Shown: in pieces, positions 24,851-33,664 of the stretch
Layout of the letters: each line of letters opens with the position of its first letter
Numbering within the stretch: position 1 is the stretch's first letter
DNA from: RYN-230 sp963813975
Lineage (GTDB): Bacteria > Actinomycetota > Actinomycetes > Streptosporangiales > Streptosporangiaceae
Direction: 5' to 3'
Assembly: GCA_963813975.1 (NCBI GenBank)
Contig: CAWFAP010000001.1
Span: 558,001-622,000, forward strand
Length of the DNA stretch: 64,000 nt
Translations under genes and position numbers: made by a program
The notes under the pieces: generated by a model
Database searches by the model: none
The model's input: the letters and a program-made list of their open reading frames with translations, nothing else
Told to the model about the DNA's origin: nothing

Positions 24851-25198
24851 TCAGCCCCGGTGCTGCACCGTGTAGCGGACCGTCTGGACCTGGATCAGGC
24901 CGCCGGAGAACACGAACGTGTCGATACCGTCATCCGCGAACGTGGCGCCGGCGTCCGCGGCCCACTCCAGGAAAAGCACGTCACCCTCGTAGATCTGCGT
25001 CTTCAGGGTCCAGTCGGCGTTCGGCACGTCCGAGAGCAGCTGGGTGAACGCGGTCCGGATCCCGCCGTGGCCACGGAGCACACCCGACGGCGAGATGAAC
25101 ACGGCGTCCTCGGCGTAGTCGGCGACGATCTCCTCCAGGTTGCCCGCGCCGAGCGCCTGCACGTGGTGGGCGAAGACTTCCTGCGGTGTCCGTGCCAT
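24851..25198 (-). CDS. SnoaL-like / NTF2-fold protein
   Basis: A 115-residue single-domain protein with the cone-shaped alpha+beta fold. The opening helix TPQEVFAHHVQALGAGNLEEIVADYAEDAVFI and GVLRGHGGIRTAF are the usual SnoaL-type landmarks. Such proteins may be small isomerases/cyclases or ligand binders; the ligand is unknown. The ATG at 25198 has a GGGAGA ribosome site. It is divergent from tex across a 75-bp gap that contains a CCATATGG palindrome. Confidence 0.78.
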   Translation of the reverse strand: MARTPQEVFAHHVQALGAGNLEEIVADYAEDAVFISPSGVLRGHGGIRTAFTQLLSDVPNADWTLKTQIYEGDVLFLEWAADAGATFADDGIDTFVFSGGLIQVQTVRYTVQHRG

Positions 25199-25231
25199 CG
25201 CTATCTCCCTTGGTAACGAGCCGTGCGACCT

Positions 25232-25241
25232 ACCATATGGT
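25232..25241. promoter_or_regulatory. ACCATATGGT palindrome between divergent genes
   Basis: A perfect 10-bp palindrome midway between the SnoaL-like gene and tex. TACCAT (25231-25236) could serve as a -10 element on the plus strand and its complement on the minus strand. The CCATATGG core recurs at 10986-10993 and 54115-54122. Confidence 0.3.
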
Positions 25242-25273
25242 GCGCACCCCGACCCGGAAGGCAGACACCTATC

Positions 25274-27880
25274 GTGACCGCAACCGTCCCCGCCGCCCCG
25301 CAGCTGCCCCGCGGTCCCGGAGTCCAGCGCCGGATCGCCGAGGAACTGGGGGTGCGCGAGGGGCAGGTCGGCGCGGCCGTCGAGCTTCTCGACGGCGGGG
25401 CCACGGTGCCGTTCATCGCCCGCTACCGCAAGGAGGTGACCGGCGCCCTGGACGACGCGCAGCTGCGCACGCTGGAGGAGCGGCTGCGCTACCTGCGCGA
25501 GCTGGACGAGCGGCGCGCGGCCATCCTGGAGTCGATCCGGGCCCAGGGCAAGCTCGATGACGAGCTGACCGCGCGCATCATGGCCGCAGACTCCAAGGCC
25601 CGGCTGGAGGACATCTACCTGCCCTACAAGCCGAAGCGCCGGACCAGGGCGCAGATCGCCCGCGAGGCCGGGCTGGAGCCGCTCGCCGATCAGCTGCTGG
25701 CCCACCCGGGGACCGTCCCCGAGCAGGCCGCCGCGCAGTACGTGGACGCCGAGCGCGGCGTGCCCGACGCGGCCGCCGCGCTGGAGGGCGCGCGGGCCAT
25801 CCTGGTCGAGCGGTTCGCCGAGGACGCCGATCTGATCGGCGAGCTGCGCGAGCAGATGTGGTCGCGGGGGCAGCTGGTCTCCCGGGTCCGCGAGGGCCGG
25901 GAGGAGGCGGGCGCCAAGTTCGCCGACTACTTCGAGTTCTCGGAGCCATTCACCACGCTGCCCTCACACCGGATCCTGGCCATGATGCGCGGCGAGAAAG
26001 AGGAAATTCTCGACCTGACCATGGACCCGGGTGAGCCCCCGGCTGACGGCCTGGCTCCTTCCGTCCCGTCCTTTTACGCAACGAAAATTGCCCGGCGTTA
26101 TGACGTCGCCGACCAGGGCCGTCCGGCGGACCGCTGGCTGGGGGACACGGTGCAGTGGGCCTGGCGGACCCGGATCGCCGTGCATCTCGGGGTCAACCTG
26201 CGGATGCGGCTGTGGCAGCGGGCCGAGGACGAGGCGGTCACGGTGTTCGCGGCCAACCTCCGCGACCTGCTGCTGGCCGCGCCGGCCGGGACGCGGCCCA
26301 CGATGGGCCTGGACCCGGGATTCCGCACCGGGGTCAAGGTCGCGGTGGTGGATACGACGGGGAAGGCAGTCGCCACCGACACCATCTATCCGCATGAGCT
26401 GAGACGAGGCGGGGCCGGCGGGGCTGGCTCGCCGCGGTGGGCCGAGTCTCTCGCGGCGCTGGCCCGGCTCGCCGCAGCCCACCAGGTGGAGCTGATCGCG
26501 ATCGGGAACGGCACCGCCTCCCGCGAGACGGACCGGCTGGCCGCGGACCTGATCAAGGCGCACCCGGAGCTCAAGCTGACCAAGGTGATGGTCTCCGAGG
26601 CGGGGGCGTCGGTGTACTCGGCGTCCGCCTACGCGTCCCGCGAGCTGCCCGGCATGGACGTATCACTGCGCGGCGCGGTCTCGATCGCCCGGCGGCTCCA
26701 GGATCCGCTGGCCGAGCTGGTGAAGATCGACCCGAAGTCCATCGGGGTCGGCCAGTACCAGCACGACCTGGCCGAGATCAAACTGTCCCGCTCGCTGGAT
26801 GCGGTGGTGGAAGACTGCGTAAACGGGGTCGGCGTTGACGTGAACACGGCGTCACCCCCGTTGCTGGCCCGGGTGTCGGGTATCAGCGAAGGGCTGGCTG
26901 CCGCGGTGGTGGCCCGGCGGGACGAGGCCGGCCCGTTCCGCAGCCGGAAGGCCCTCAAGGACGTGCCGCGGCTGGGACCGAAGGCGTTCGAGCAGTGCGC
27001 GGGGTTCCTCCGCATCCCCGGCGGAGATGACCCGCTGGACGCGTCGAGCGTCCACCCGGAGGCCTATCCCGTGGTCCGGCGCATCCTGCAGGCGGCCGGG
27101 ACGGGCATGCCCAGCCTGATCGGCAACACGGTGCTGCTGCGGTCGCTGCGGCCGCAGGACTTCACCGACGACCGGTTTGGCCTGCCGACCGTGACCGACA
27201 TCCTCAGCGAACTGGAGAAGCCCGGCCGCGACCCGCGGCCCGCGTTCACCACGGCCAGCTTCGCCGAGGGTGTCGAGACACTGGAAGACCTGGTCCCCGG
27301 CATGGTGCTGGAGGGCGTGGTCACCAACGTGGCGGCGTTCGGGGCGTTCGTGGACATCGGCGTGCATCAGGACGGCCTGGTGCATGTGTCCGCGATGTCG
27401 CGAACCTTCGTGTCCGACCCCCACCAGGTCGTGAAGTCCGGTGACGTGGTCCGGGTCCGGGTGCTCGGGGTGGACATTCCCCGCAAGCGCATCTCGCTTA
27501 CCCTGCGCCTCGACGACGACGCCCCGGGCGGCCGGGGCCAGGAGCGCCGGGAGCCGGGTGGCCAGGGCCAAGGTGGCCGGGATCAGGGCGGCGGAGGCCA
27601 GGAGCGCCGCGGCCAGAGCCAAGAGCGCAGGGGTCAGGGCGGCCGGGATCAGGAGCGCCGGGAGCCGGGTGGCCAGGGCCAGGGCGGCCGGGATCAGGAG
27701 CGCCGCGGCCGGGGCCAAGGGCGCAGGGATCAAGGTAGCCGGGATCGGGGCAGCCGGGATCAGGGCCAGCCAGGCGCCGGGCCGGAGGGCGGAGCCATGG
27801 CCGATGCGCTGCGGCGGGCGGGCCTGGTCACGGACCAGCCCGTCCCGGGCCGCGACACCGGCCCCGGCCGCCGTCGCTGA
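25274..27880 (+). CDS. tex: Tex family RNA-binding transcription accessory protein
   Basis: A cytoplasmic protein of about 868 residues, the bacterial homologue of Spt6. The domains are, in order: N-terminal HTH-like region (about 10-180) with TVPFIARYRKEVTGALD; YqgF/RNase H-like domain with TMGLDPGFRTGVKVAVVD (about 345); helix-hairpin-helix region (VDVNTASPPLLARVSGISEGLAAAVV, about 520); and C-terminal S1 domain (LVPGMVLEGVVTNVAAFGAFVDIGVHQDGLVH, about 670-745). An unusual tail of about 110 residues rich in Arg, Gly, Gln, Asp and Glu follows. I start it at GTG 25274 (MTATVPAAPQ); a GGAAGG lies 12 nt upstream, which is long. Confidence 0.93.
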   Translation: MTATVPAAPQLPRGPGVQRRIAEELGVREGQVGAAVELLDGGATVPFIARYRKEVTGALDDAQLRTLEERLRYLRELDERRAAILESIRAQGKLDDELTARIMAADSKARLEDIYLPYKPKRRTRAQIAREAGLEPLADQLLAHPGTVPEQAAAQYVDAERGVPDAAAALEGARAILVERFAEDADLIGELREQMWSRGQLVSRVREGREEAGAKFADYFEFSEPFTTLPSHRILAMMRGEKEEILDLTMDPGEPPADGLAPSVPSFYATKIARRYDVADQGRPADRWLGDTVQWAWRTRIAVHLGVNLRMRLWQRAEDEAVTVFAANLRDLLLAAPAGTRPTMGLDPGFRTGVKVAVVDTTGKAVATDTIYPHELRRGGAGGAGSPRWAESLAALARLAAAHQVELIAIGNGTASRETDRLAADLIKAHPELKLTKVMVSEAGASVYSASAYASRELPGMDVSLRGAVSIARRLQDPLAELVKIDPKSIGVGQYQHDLAEIKLSRSLDAVVEDCVNGVGVDVNTASPPLLARVSGISEGLAAAVVARRDEAGPFRSRKALKDVPRLGPKAFEQCAGFLRIPGGDDPLDASSVHPEAYPVVRRILQAAGTGMPSLIGNTVLLRSLRPQDFTDDRFGLPTVTDILSELEKPGRDPRPAFTTASFAEGVETLEDLVPGMVLEGVVTNVAAFGAFVDIGVHQDGLVHVSAMSRTFVSDPHQVVKSGDVVRVRVLGVDIPRKRISLTLRLDDDAPGGRGQERREPGGQGQGGRDQGGGGQERRGQSQERRGQGGRDQERREPGGQGQGGRDQERRGRGQGRRDQGSRDRGSRDQGQPGAGPEGGAMADALRRAGLVTDQPVPGRDTGPGRRR
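27530..27775 (+). repeat. Degenerate tandem repeats encoding the Tex Arg/Gly/Gln/Asp tail
   Basis: Units of about 15-30 bp based on CGGGATCAGGAGCGC and GGCCAGGGCCA encode repeated QERREPGGQGQGGRDQ-like peptides. At least two near-identical long units (beginning near 27538 and 27652) are present. The stretch stays in frame throughout. Confidence 0.75.
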
Positions 27881-28226
27881 GGCGGGACACGGCCCGCATC
27901 GCTCCCACCGGCCGGAGGCCGGCCGTCGCAACTACCCTCAGCACGGTGGCCACAAGCGTCCCGTCAATGGCGAAAGTGTCCAACAATGGGACAAGGCCCG
28001 TCAACGTCGTATGCCACGCTCTGTCTAGAGTGGTGTTACTGATTGATATTGGGTCCGCTGGGGCAGGTGTTTAAGTATCTCCAGCAAACAGGCCCTGGAC
28101 GTCGCCCCGGCGGGCGGAATCCGCTGTCAATCAGGTCCAGCGAGCGTGGAGGTTGCGGCAGGAGGGGACTTTCGCACACCGGGCTGGACTGGAGAGGTCT
28201 GAGCCAGGTCTGGCGGCGGGCCGGGG
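27881..28226. other. Intergenic region upstream of the GGDEF-EAL gene
   Basis: About 346 bp with no supported gene. Its centre (about 27975-28085) is less GC-rich than the flanks and includes TTACTGATTGATATTGGG (28035-28052). It is the likeliest promoter region for the GGDEF-EAL gene. No clear terminator hairpin for tex was seen. Confidence 0.4.
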
Positions 28227-31200
28227 GTGGTTGCGTTGGCGCGGCGGCGGGGGATCATGGCGGCGTATGCCGCCTGGATGACATTGCTCCTCGTGGCCTA
28301 CTACCTCCTGCCCGGGATCCGGGTCGCCGTGTGGGGGGTGCTGGCTCTCTCGGGGGTGGCCGCCATCGTGGCCGGCGTGATCCTCAACCGTCCCACCCGC
28401 CGGGCCCCCTGGCTGCTGCTGGCCGCCGCCAACCTGAGCTTCGCCGTGGGCCAGCAGAGCTTCCTGGTCCTGACCCAGGTCCGGCACCAGGTCGTTCCGT
28501 TCCCGTCCTTCGTGGACCTCTTCTACCTGGCCACCTACCCCTTGTACGCGGCCGCCTTGCTGATCTTCATCCGGCGCCGCTCCGCCGGGTATGACCGGCG
28601 GAGCCTGCTGGACGCGCTGACCCTGACCGTGGGGCTCGCCCTGCTGTCCTGGGTGTTCCTGATCCTCCCCTACGTAAACAACGCCACCTTGACGTGGCAG
28701 CAGAAGTCCGTCGCGATCGCTTACCCACTGGGTGACGTGCTGGTGCTGGCCATGCTGGCCCGGCTGCTGGCCCCCGGCACCTGGCGGGCCCGGTCCCTCC
28801 AGCTGCTCACCCTGGGCAGCGTGGGGCTGCTTATCTCGGATGTGGCCTTCGGCGCCATCCAGTTGTACGGCTCGTTCCGCATCGGCACCCTCGCCGACTT
28901 CGGCTGGGCCGTGTTCTACACGGCCTGGGGAGCGGCTGCGCTGCACCCGGGCATGAAGGAACTCACCCAGCCGATGGCCCACCAGCGGCCCCCGAGCTCG
29001 GTGGTCAGGCTGACCCTGATCATGCTGGCCTCACTGATCGCCCCGGCGGTGCTGCTGGCCGAGTCTGTCGCGCACCGGGTCCAGGACGCCGGGGTGATCG
29101 CGGTGTGTTCCGCGCTGCTGTACGTCCTGGTGCTGTCCCGGCTCGCTGACGTGGCCACGGCACTCCGTCAGGCCCTGGCCCGGACCCACCTCCTGCGCCA
29201 GGCCGGGGCGGCGCTGGCCGCGGCGGCCACGGTGGAGCAGGCCGCCAGTGCCGTCCGGTCCGGGGTGGCCTCGCTGATGAAGGGCCGCCAGCCCGGGCCG
29301 GCCGTGCTGGCCGTGCGTGAGGGCGGCACACTGCGGGTGGTGGGCGCCCCGCCGGACGAGCCGCCCGTGGTCACGGAGTTGCCCGCCGCCGAGGCGGACC
29401 GGTGGCTGTCGCTGATGAGCGGGCCCGGGCCGTACCTGCTGGCCTGCCCGGAGGGGGACGAGGCGGGTGTCCTGCTCTGCCCGCTGGCTCTCCAGGACAG
29501 GCCCGCTGGTGACCCGCTGATCGGCGTGCTCGCGGTGTCCGGGGCGAGCCGGGACCTGGCTGCGCTGGCCGGGACGTTCGAGGTGCTGTCCCAGCAGGCG
29601 GCCCTGGTGGTCGAGCGGGTCCTGCTGAGCCGTGAGGTGATCCGCCGCAACAGCGAGGCGTACTTCCGCACCCTGGTGCACGACACCTCCGACGTCATCC
29701 TGATCGTGGACGACGACGGCCGGGTCCGGTACGCGACCCCCTCGGCACAGGGCATCTTCGGCGACGTCCCGGTGGACGGGGAGTACCTGTGGGATCTCGT
29801 CCAGCCCGGCGAGCGGCAGGATATCTCCCGCGCTCTGGCCGAGATGCGCCGCGGGGGCACCGGGGAAATCGGCGAGGACTGGCGGATCACCGCCCGTGAC
29901 GGCTCATATGTCGAGGTGGAAGTCAGGTGCAGCGACCTGAGGCACGAGCTCACCGTCGGCGGCCTGGTGCTCACCCTGCGGGACGTCACTGAGCAGCGCC
30001 AGCTCGAGCGGGAACTTAAATACCGGGCCTTCCACGACTCGCTTACCGGGCTGCCCAACCGCATGATGTTCCAGGAGCGGGTGGTGCGGGCGATGGCGCG
30101 CGCCCGGCGGACGGACGCGATCGTCGGCGTGCTCTTCATCGACCTGGACGACTTCAAGGTGATCAACGACACCATGGGGCACAGCGTCGGTGACGAGCTG
30201 CTGGTCGCGGCGGGAATGCGGATGTCCGCGCTCACCGCGGGTCACGGCACCGCGGCCCGGCTGGGCGGGGACGAGTTCGGGCTGCTCATCGAGAAAGCGG
30301 CGGACGGCGCCTCGGTGGAGAACCTGGCCGAGGCCATTGTCCTCGCCTTCCGGGAACCGTTCACGCTCGGCATCGGCTCGGCGATCGTCACCGCCACCGC
30401 TGGCGTCGCCACCAGCGAGGATGCCACCAGCACCAGCGATCTGGTCCGGCACGCCGACCTCGCGCTGTACGCGGCGAAGTCGGCGGGCAAGCGGCAATGG
30501 CGCCGCTATCAGCCGATCCTCAGCGCCGGCATGATGCGGCGCCGGGACCTGCAGGTAGCCCTGGACAGCGCGGTGGCGGAGTCGGCGTTCAGCCTGGTCT
30601 ACCAGCCGATCGTGGAGCTCACCACGGGCGCGGTGGCCGGGTTCGAGGCCCTGCTGCGCTGGCCGCACCCGGAGTGGGGCATGGTGCAGCCGGACCAGTT
30701 CATCGCCCTGGCCGAGGAGACCGGCCATATCGTCCCGCTCGGCGCCTGGGTTCTGCAGCAGGCCACCGCGGACGTCGGCCGCTGGCAGCAGCGCGTCCGC
30801 GACCACCCGCCGGTGTACGTGAGCGTGAACGTGGCCGCCCGCCAGCTGCGTGATCCGGGCTTCGTCCGGGGGGTCCGGCGGCGGCTGACCGAATCCGGCC
30901 TGGCCCCGTCGTCCCTGGTACTGGAGCTGACCGAGAGCGGCCTGCTCCGCCCGGACCAGCGGCTCCAGGCCGACCTGGAGGAGCTGAAGGGCATGGGAGT
31001 GCGGCTGGCCATCGATGACTTCGGTACCGGCTACTCGTCCCTGAGCTACCTGCGTGAGCTGCCGATCGACCTGCTCAAGGTCGATAAGTCCTTCGTGGAC
31101 GGGATCGCCGTGTCCACCAAGCGGCTGGCCCTCGTCGAAGTCATCGTCCGGATCGCGAAGACACTGGGGCTGACCGTGATCGCCGAGGGCATCGAGAGTG

Positions 31201-31454
31201 AAGTACAGCGGGACATGCTGGTCTCGATGGGCTGCCGCTACGGGCAGGGTTATCTGCTGGCCGTCCCGATGTCTGCGGACGAGGCCGAGGCGCTGCTGCG
31301 GGTCGGTGACAGCCTGGTGCCCCAGCTGCCCGGCTCCCGCCGGTTACTGCGACCGCCGGTCCCCGCCGTAGCTGCCGCCTGCCGACCCGCCGCCCGCCAT
31401 CCTGCTGGCCCCAGCGCCCGCTTTCCTGCTGGCCCAGCGCCCGTCACCGGCTGA
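28227..31454 (+). CDS. Membrane-bound PAS-GGDEF-EAL cyclic di-GMP enzyme
   Basis: A 1075-residue signalling protein. The N-terminal third holds about ten hydrophobic segments (residues 10-315), a MASE-like sensor. A GAF-like region follows (about 320-465), then PAS (SEAYFRTLVHDTSDVILIVDDDGRVRYATPSA, about 475-595). The diguanylate cyclase domain has an intact active site RLGGDEFGLL near residue 680 but no RxxD inhibitory site before it. The phosphodiesterase domain has GFEALLRW, NVAARQL, LELTESG, IDDFGTGYSS, KVDKSFV and AEGIES, so all catalytic residues appear present. Both activities are possible. A Pro/Ala-rich tail ends the protein. The start is GTG 28227 or ATG 28257. Confidence 0.9.
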   Translation: MVALARRRGIMAAYAAWMTLLLVAYYLLPGIRVAVWGVLALSGVAAIVAGVILNRPTRRAPWLLLAAANLSFAVGQQSFLVLTQVRHQVVPFPSFVDLFYLATYPLYAAALLIFIRRRSAGYDRRSLLDALTLTVGLALLSWVFLILPYVNNATLTWQQKSVAIAYPLGDVLVLAMLARLLAPGTWRARSLQLLTLGSVGLLISDVAFGAIQLYGSFRIGTLADFGWAVFYTAWGAAALHPGMKELTQPMAHQRPPSSVVRLTLIMLASLIAPAVLLAESVAHRVQDAGVIAVCSALLYVLVLSRLADVATALRQALARTHLLRQAGAALAAAATVEQAASAVRSGVASLMKGRQPGPAVLAVREGGTLRVVGAPPDEPPVVTELPAAEADRWLSLMSGPGPYLLACPEGDEAGVLLCPLALQDRPAGDPLIGVLAVSGASRDLAALAGTFEVLSQQAALVVERVLLSREVIRRNSEAYFRTLVHDTSDVILIVDDDGRVRYATPSAQGIFGDVPVDGEYLWDLVQPGERQDISRALAEMRRGGTGEIGEDWRITARDGSYVEVEVRCSDLRHELTVGGLVLTLRDVTEQRQLERELKYRAFHDSLTGLPNRMMFQERVVRAMARARRTDAIVGVLFIDLDDFKVINDTMGHSVGDELLVAAGMRMSALTAGHGTAARLGGDEFGLLIEKAADGASVENLAEAIVLAFREPFTLGIGSAIVTATAGVATSEDATSTSDLVRHADLALYAAKSAGKRQWRRYQPILSAGMMRRRDLQVALDSAVAESAFSLVYQPIVELTTGAVAGFEALLRWPHPEWGMVQPDQFIALAEETGHIVPLGAWVLQQATADVGRWQQRVRDHPPVYVSVNVAARQLRDPGFVRGVRRRLTESGLAPSSLVLELTESGLLRPDQRLQADLEELKGMGVRLAIDDFGTGYSSLSYLRELPIDLLKVDKSFVDGIAVSTKRLALVEVIVRIAKTLGLTVIAEGIESEVQRDMLVSMGCRYGQGYLLAVPMSADEAEALLRVGDSLVPQLPGSRRLLRPPVPAVAAACRPAARHPAGPSARFPAGPAPVTG

Positions 31455-31563
31455 TCCGCCCGCCCGCATCCCGCCGGTCCAGCGCCCGTCATCGCGCGCC
31501 CCCGCTAGGTGTAAGCCCAGGCCCGGGCCCGACCCGCCTGCCCCTGGTTGACCTGCCCGCCCA

Positions 31564-31594
31564 CTCAATGCTCTGATTGAGCAGAGGAATCAGA
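31564..31594 (+). promoter_or_regulatory. Overlapping inverted repeats in the hmgA leader
   Basis: CTCAAT-N6-ATTGAG (31564-31581) overlaps TCTGATT-N9-AATCAGA (31572-31594). Both are perfect and end 7 bp before the AGGAGG ribosome site of hmgA. They share ATT and could form alternative RNA hairpins or be operators. The GntR regulator encoded just downstream is an obvious candidate binder. Confidence 0.5.
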
Positions 31595-31610
31595 TGATAT
31601 AGGAGGACCC

Positions 31611-32925
31611 ATGGCGGACAGGCGCCCAGACGGCCATCACTATCAGCCGGGATTCGGGAATGAGTTCGTCAGCGAAGCGATCCCGGGCGCGCTGCCTGCG
31701 GGCCGCAACTCCCCGCAGCGCGCCCCGCTGGGCCTGTACGCGGAGCAGATAAGCGGGACCGCGTTCACCCAGCCGCGCGGGGTCAACCGGCGAACCTGGG
31801 TGTACCGGATCATGCCGTCCGCAGCTCACCCGCGATTCGACCGGATCGGGAACGGAACAATGCGCGGCACGCCGTTCGACGAGATCGAGCCGGATCCCAA
31901 CCGGCTGCGCTGGGATCCCCGGCCGCTGCCGGCCGGCCCGGTGGACTTCGTCGACGGCCTGTACACCATGGGCGGCCACGGGGACCTGCGGACCCGCAGC
32001 GGGATGGCCGTGCACCTGTACGCCGTCACCGCGCCGATGACCGACCGCTATTTCGTGGACGCGGACGGGGAGCTGCTGTTCGTGGCGCAGCAGGGCACCC
32101 TCGTACTGCACACTGAGCTGGGACCGCTGCAGCTGAGCCCCGGCGAGATCGCCGTGGTGCCCCGGGGGATCCGGTTCCGCGTCGACCTGCCCGACGGCCC
32201 GGCGCGGGGCTACCTGTGCGAGAACTACGGCGCCCCGTTCACCCTCCCCGAACGCGGCCCGATCGGAGCCAACGGCCTGGCCAGCGAGCGCGACTTCCTG
32301 GCCCCGACGGCCGCCTACGAAGAGCGCGGCGGCCCGGTGGAGGTGGTGCAGAAGTTCGGCGGCAACCTGTGGGCGGCCGGTTACGACCATTCGCCGCTGG
32401 ACGTGGTGGCCTGGCACGGCAGCTACGTGCCGGTCAAGTACGACACCGCGAACTTCATGGTGCTGGGCACGGTCAGTTTCGACCACCCGGACCCGTCGAT
32501 CTACACCGTGCTGACCTCACCGTCGGAGTCGCCGGGCCTAGCCAACGTGGATTTCGTCATCTTCCCGCCGCGCTGGCTGGTCGGAGAGGACACATTCCGG
32601 CCGCCCTGGTTCCACCGCAACGTGATGTCCGAGTTCATGGGGCTGGTGCGGGGCGCCTACGACGCCAAGGCCGAGGGATTCCTGCCCGGCGGGGCCAGCC
32701 TGCACAACACGTTCACCTCGCACGGCCCGGACGCCGAGACATTTGCCCGGGCCAGCCACGCGGAACTGGCCCCGCAGAAGGTCGACGGACACCCTGGCGT
32801 TCATGTTTGAGAGCCGCTGGATGATCATCCCGACCCGCCAGGCCATGGAGGCGCCGCACCGCCAGCCCGACTACGACTCGGTCTGGGCCGGGCTGACCCC
32901 GTCCTTCGCCGCACCCAGTGTCTGA
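31611..32925 (+). pseudogene. hmgA: Homogentisate 1,2-dioxygenase with a single-base frameshift near the 3' end
   Basis: Homogentisate 1,2-dioxygenase opens the ring of homogentisate in tyrosine/phenylalanine breakdown. The frame from ATG 31611 (AGGAGG upstream) shows the family opening YQPGFGNEFVSEA and the iron/active-site motifs FHRNVMSEFMG and HNTFTSHGPD. At 32781-32790 the expected reading ...QKVDDTLAFMFESRW is broken by one extra G in the GACGGAC run (32787/32788). The first frame then ends early as ...KVDGHPGVHV after 399 residues. The remaining 45 or so residues (TLAFMFESRWMIIPTRQAME...) continue in the next frame to the stop at 32923-32925. Either the gene is mutated or the base is a sequencing error. 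The active-site residues precede the lesion. Confidence 0.88.
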
Positions 32926-33664
32926 CGCGCTGCTCGCAGGCCCGTCACCGCGGTTCTCCGGCGTGCTCCCGCTGTGGTACCAGCTGGCCCAGAGCCTGCG
33001 CGCCGCGATCGTGGCGCTGGACCGCGACGGCGACCTCCGGCTGCCGACCGAGGTGCAGCTCGCCCGGCACTACGAGGTGAGCCTGACTACCGTGCGCCAG
33101 GCGCTGGGTTCCCTGGCCGCCGAGGGCCTGATCAGCAGGCACCGGCGGCGCGGCACGTTCGTCAACGCCGACGCGCTGCGCACCCGGCCGCTGCGCGTGC
33201 TGGGCTCGGCGGACGCGGTCATGGCCCAGCAGTCCAGCGACGAGGTGCGGGTCCTGGGCCGGACCCGGGTAGCGGCCCGCGCGCTGCCCGCGCGCCTCGG
33301 CCCGGTGCGTGAGGCCGTGCTGATCCGCCGGCTGCGCCTCGACGGCGGCGTGCCGGTCAGCTACGCCGAGAACTACCTTCGTCCCGAGCACGCCGCCCGG
33401 GTCAGTGACGAGGCGCTGGCCCAGGCTCCGGTCACCCAGATCCTCCGCGACGAGCTGGCGCTGCCGCTCACCAGGATCGACAACGAGGTCTCGGCCCGTA
33501 CTGCGCCGGCCGAGGTGGCCGCGCTGCTGCGGATCGATGCGCTGAGCCCGGTGCTGGTTTCAGAAAACGTGACCTACGCGGCCGGTACTACCCCGGTGGA
33601 CGTGGCCCGGATCCACTACCGTGGCGACCGCTTCACATACGCGATCTCCCTGGACATTCCTTGA
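32918..33664 (+). CDS. GntR/HutC family transcriptional regulator
   Basis: A repressor of 248 residues with an N-terminal winged helix (RLPTEVQLARHYEVSLTTVRQALGSLAAEGLISRHRRRGTFV) and a C-terminal UTRA ligand-binding domain (about 95-240). GTG 32918 overlaps the stop of the shifted hmgA frame, and fahA overlaps its own stop, so hmgA-gntR-fahA is one coupled operon. It likely senses a tyrosine-pathway intermediate and controls this operon; the leader palindromes at 31564-31594 are candidate sites. Confidence 0.86.
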   Translation: MSDALLAGPSPRFSGVLPLWYQLAQSLRAAIVALDRDGDLRLPTEVQLARHYEVSLTTVRQALGSLAAEGLISRHRRRGTFVNADALRTRPLRVLGSADAVMAQQSSDEVRVLGRTRVAARALPARLGPVREAVLIRRLRLDGGVPVSYAENYLRPEHAARVSDEALAQAPVTQILRDELALPLTRIDNEVSARTAPAEVAALLRIDALSPVLVSENVTYAAGTTPVDVARIHYRGDRFTYAISLDIP

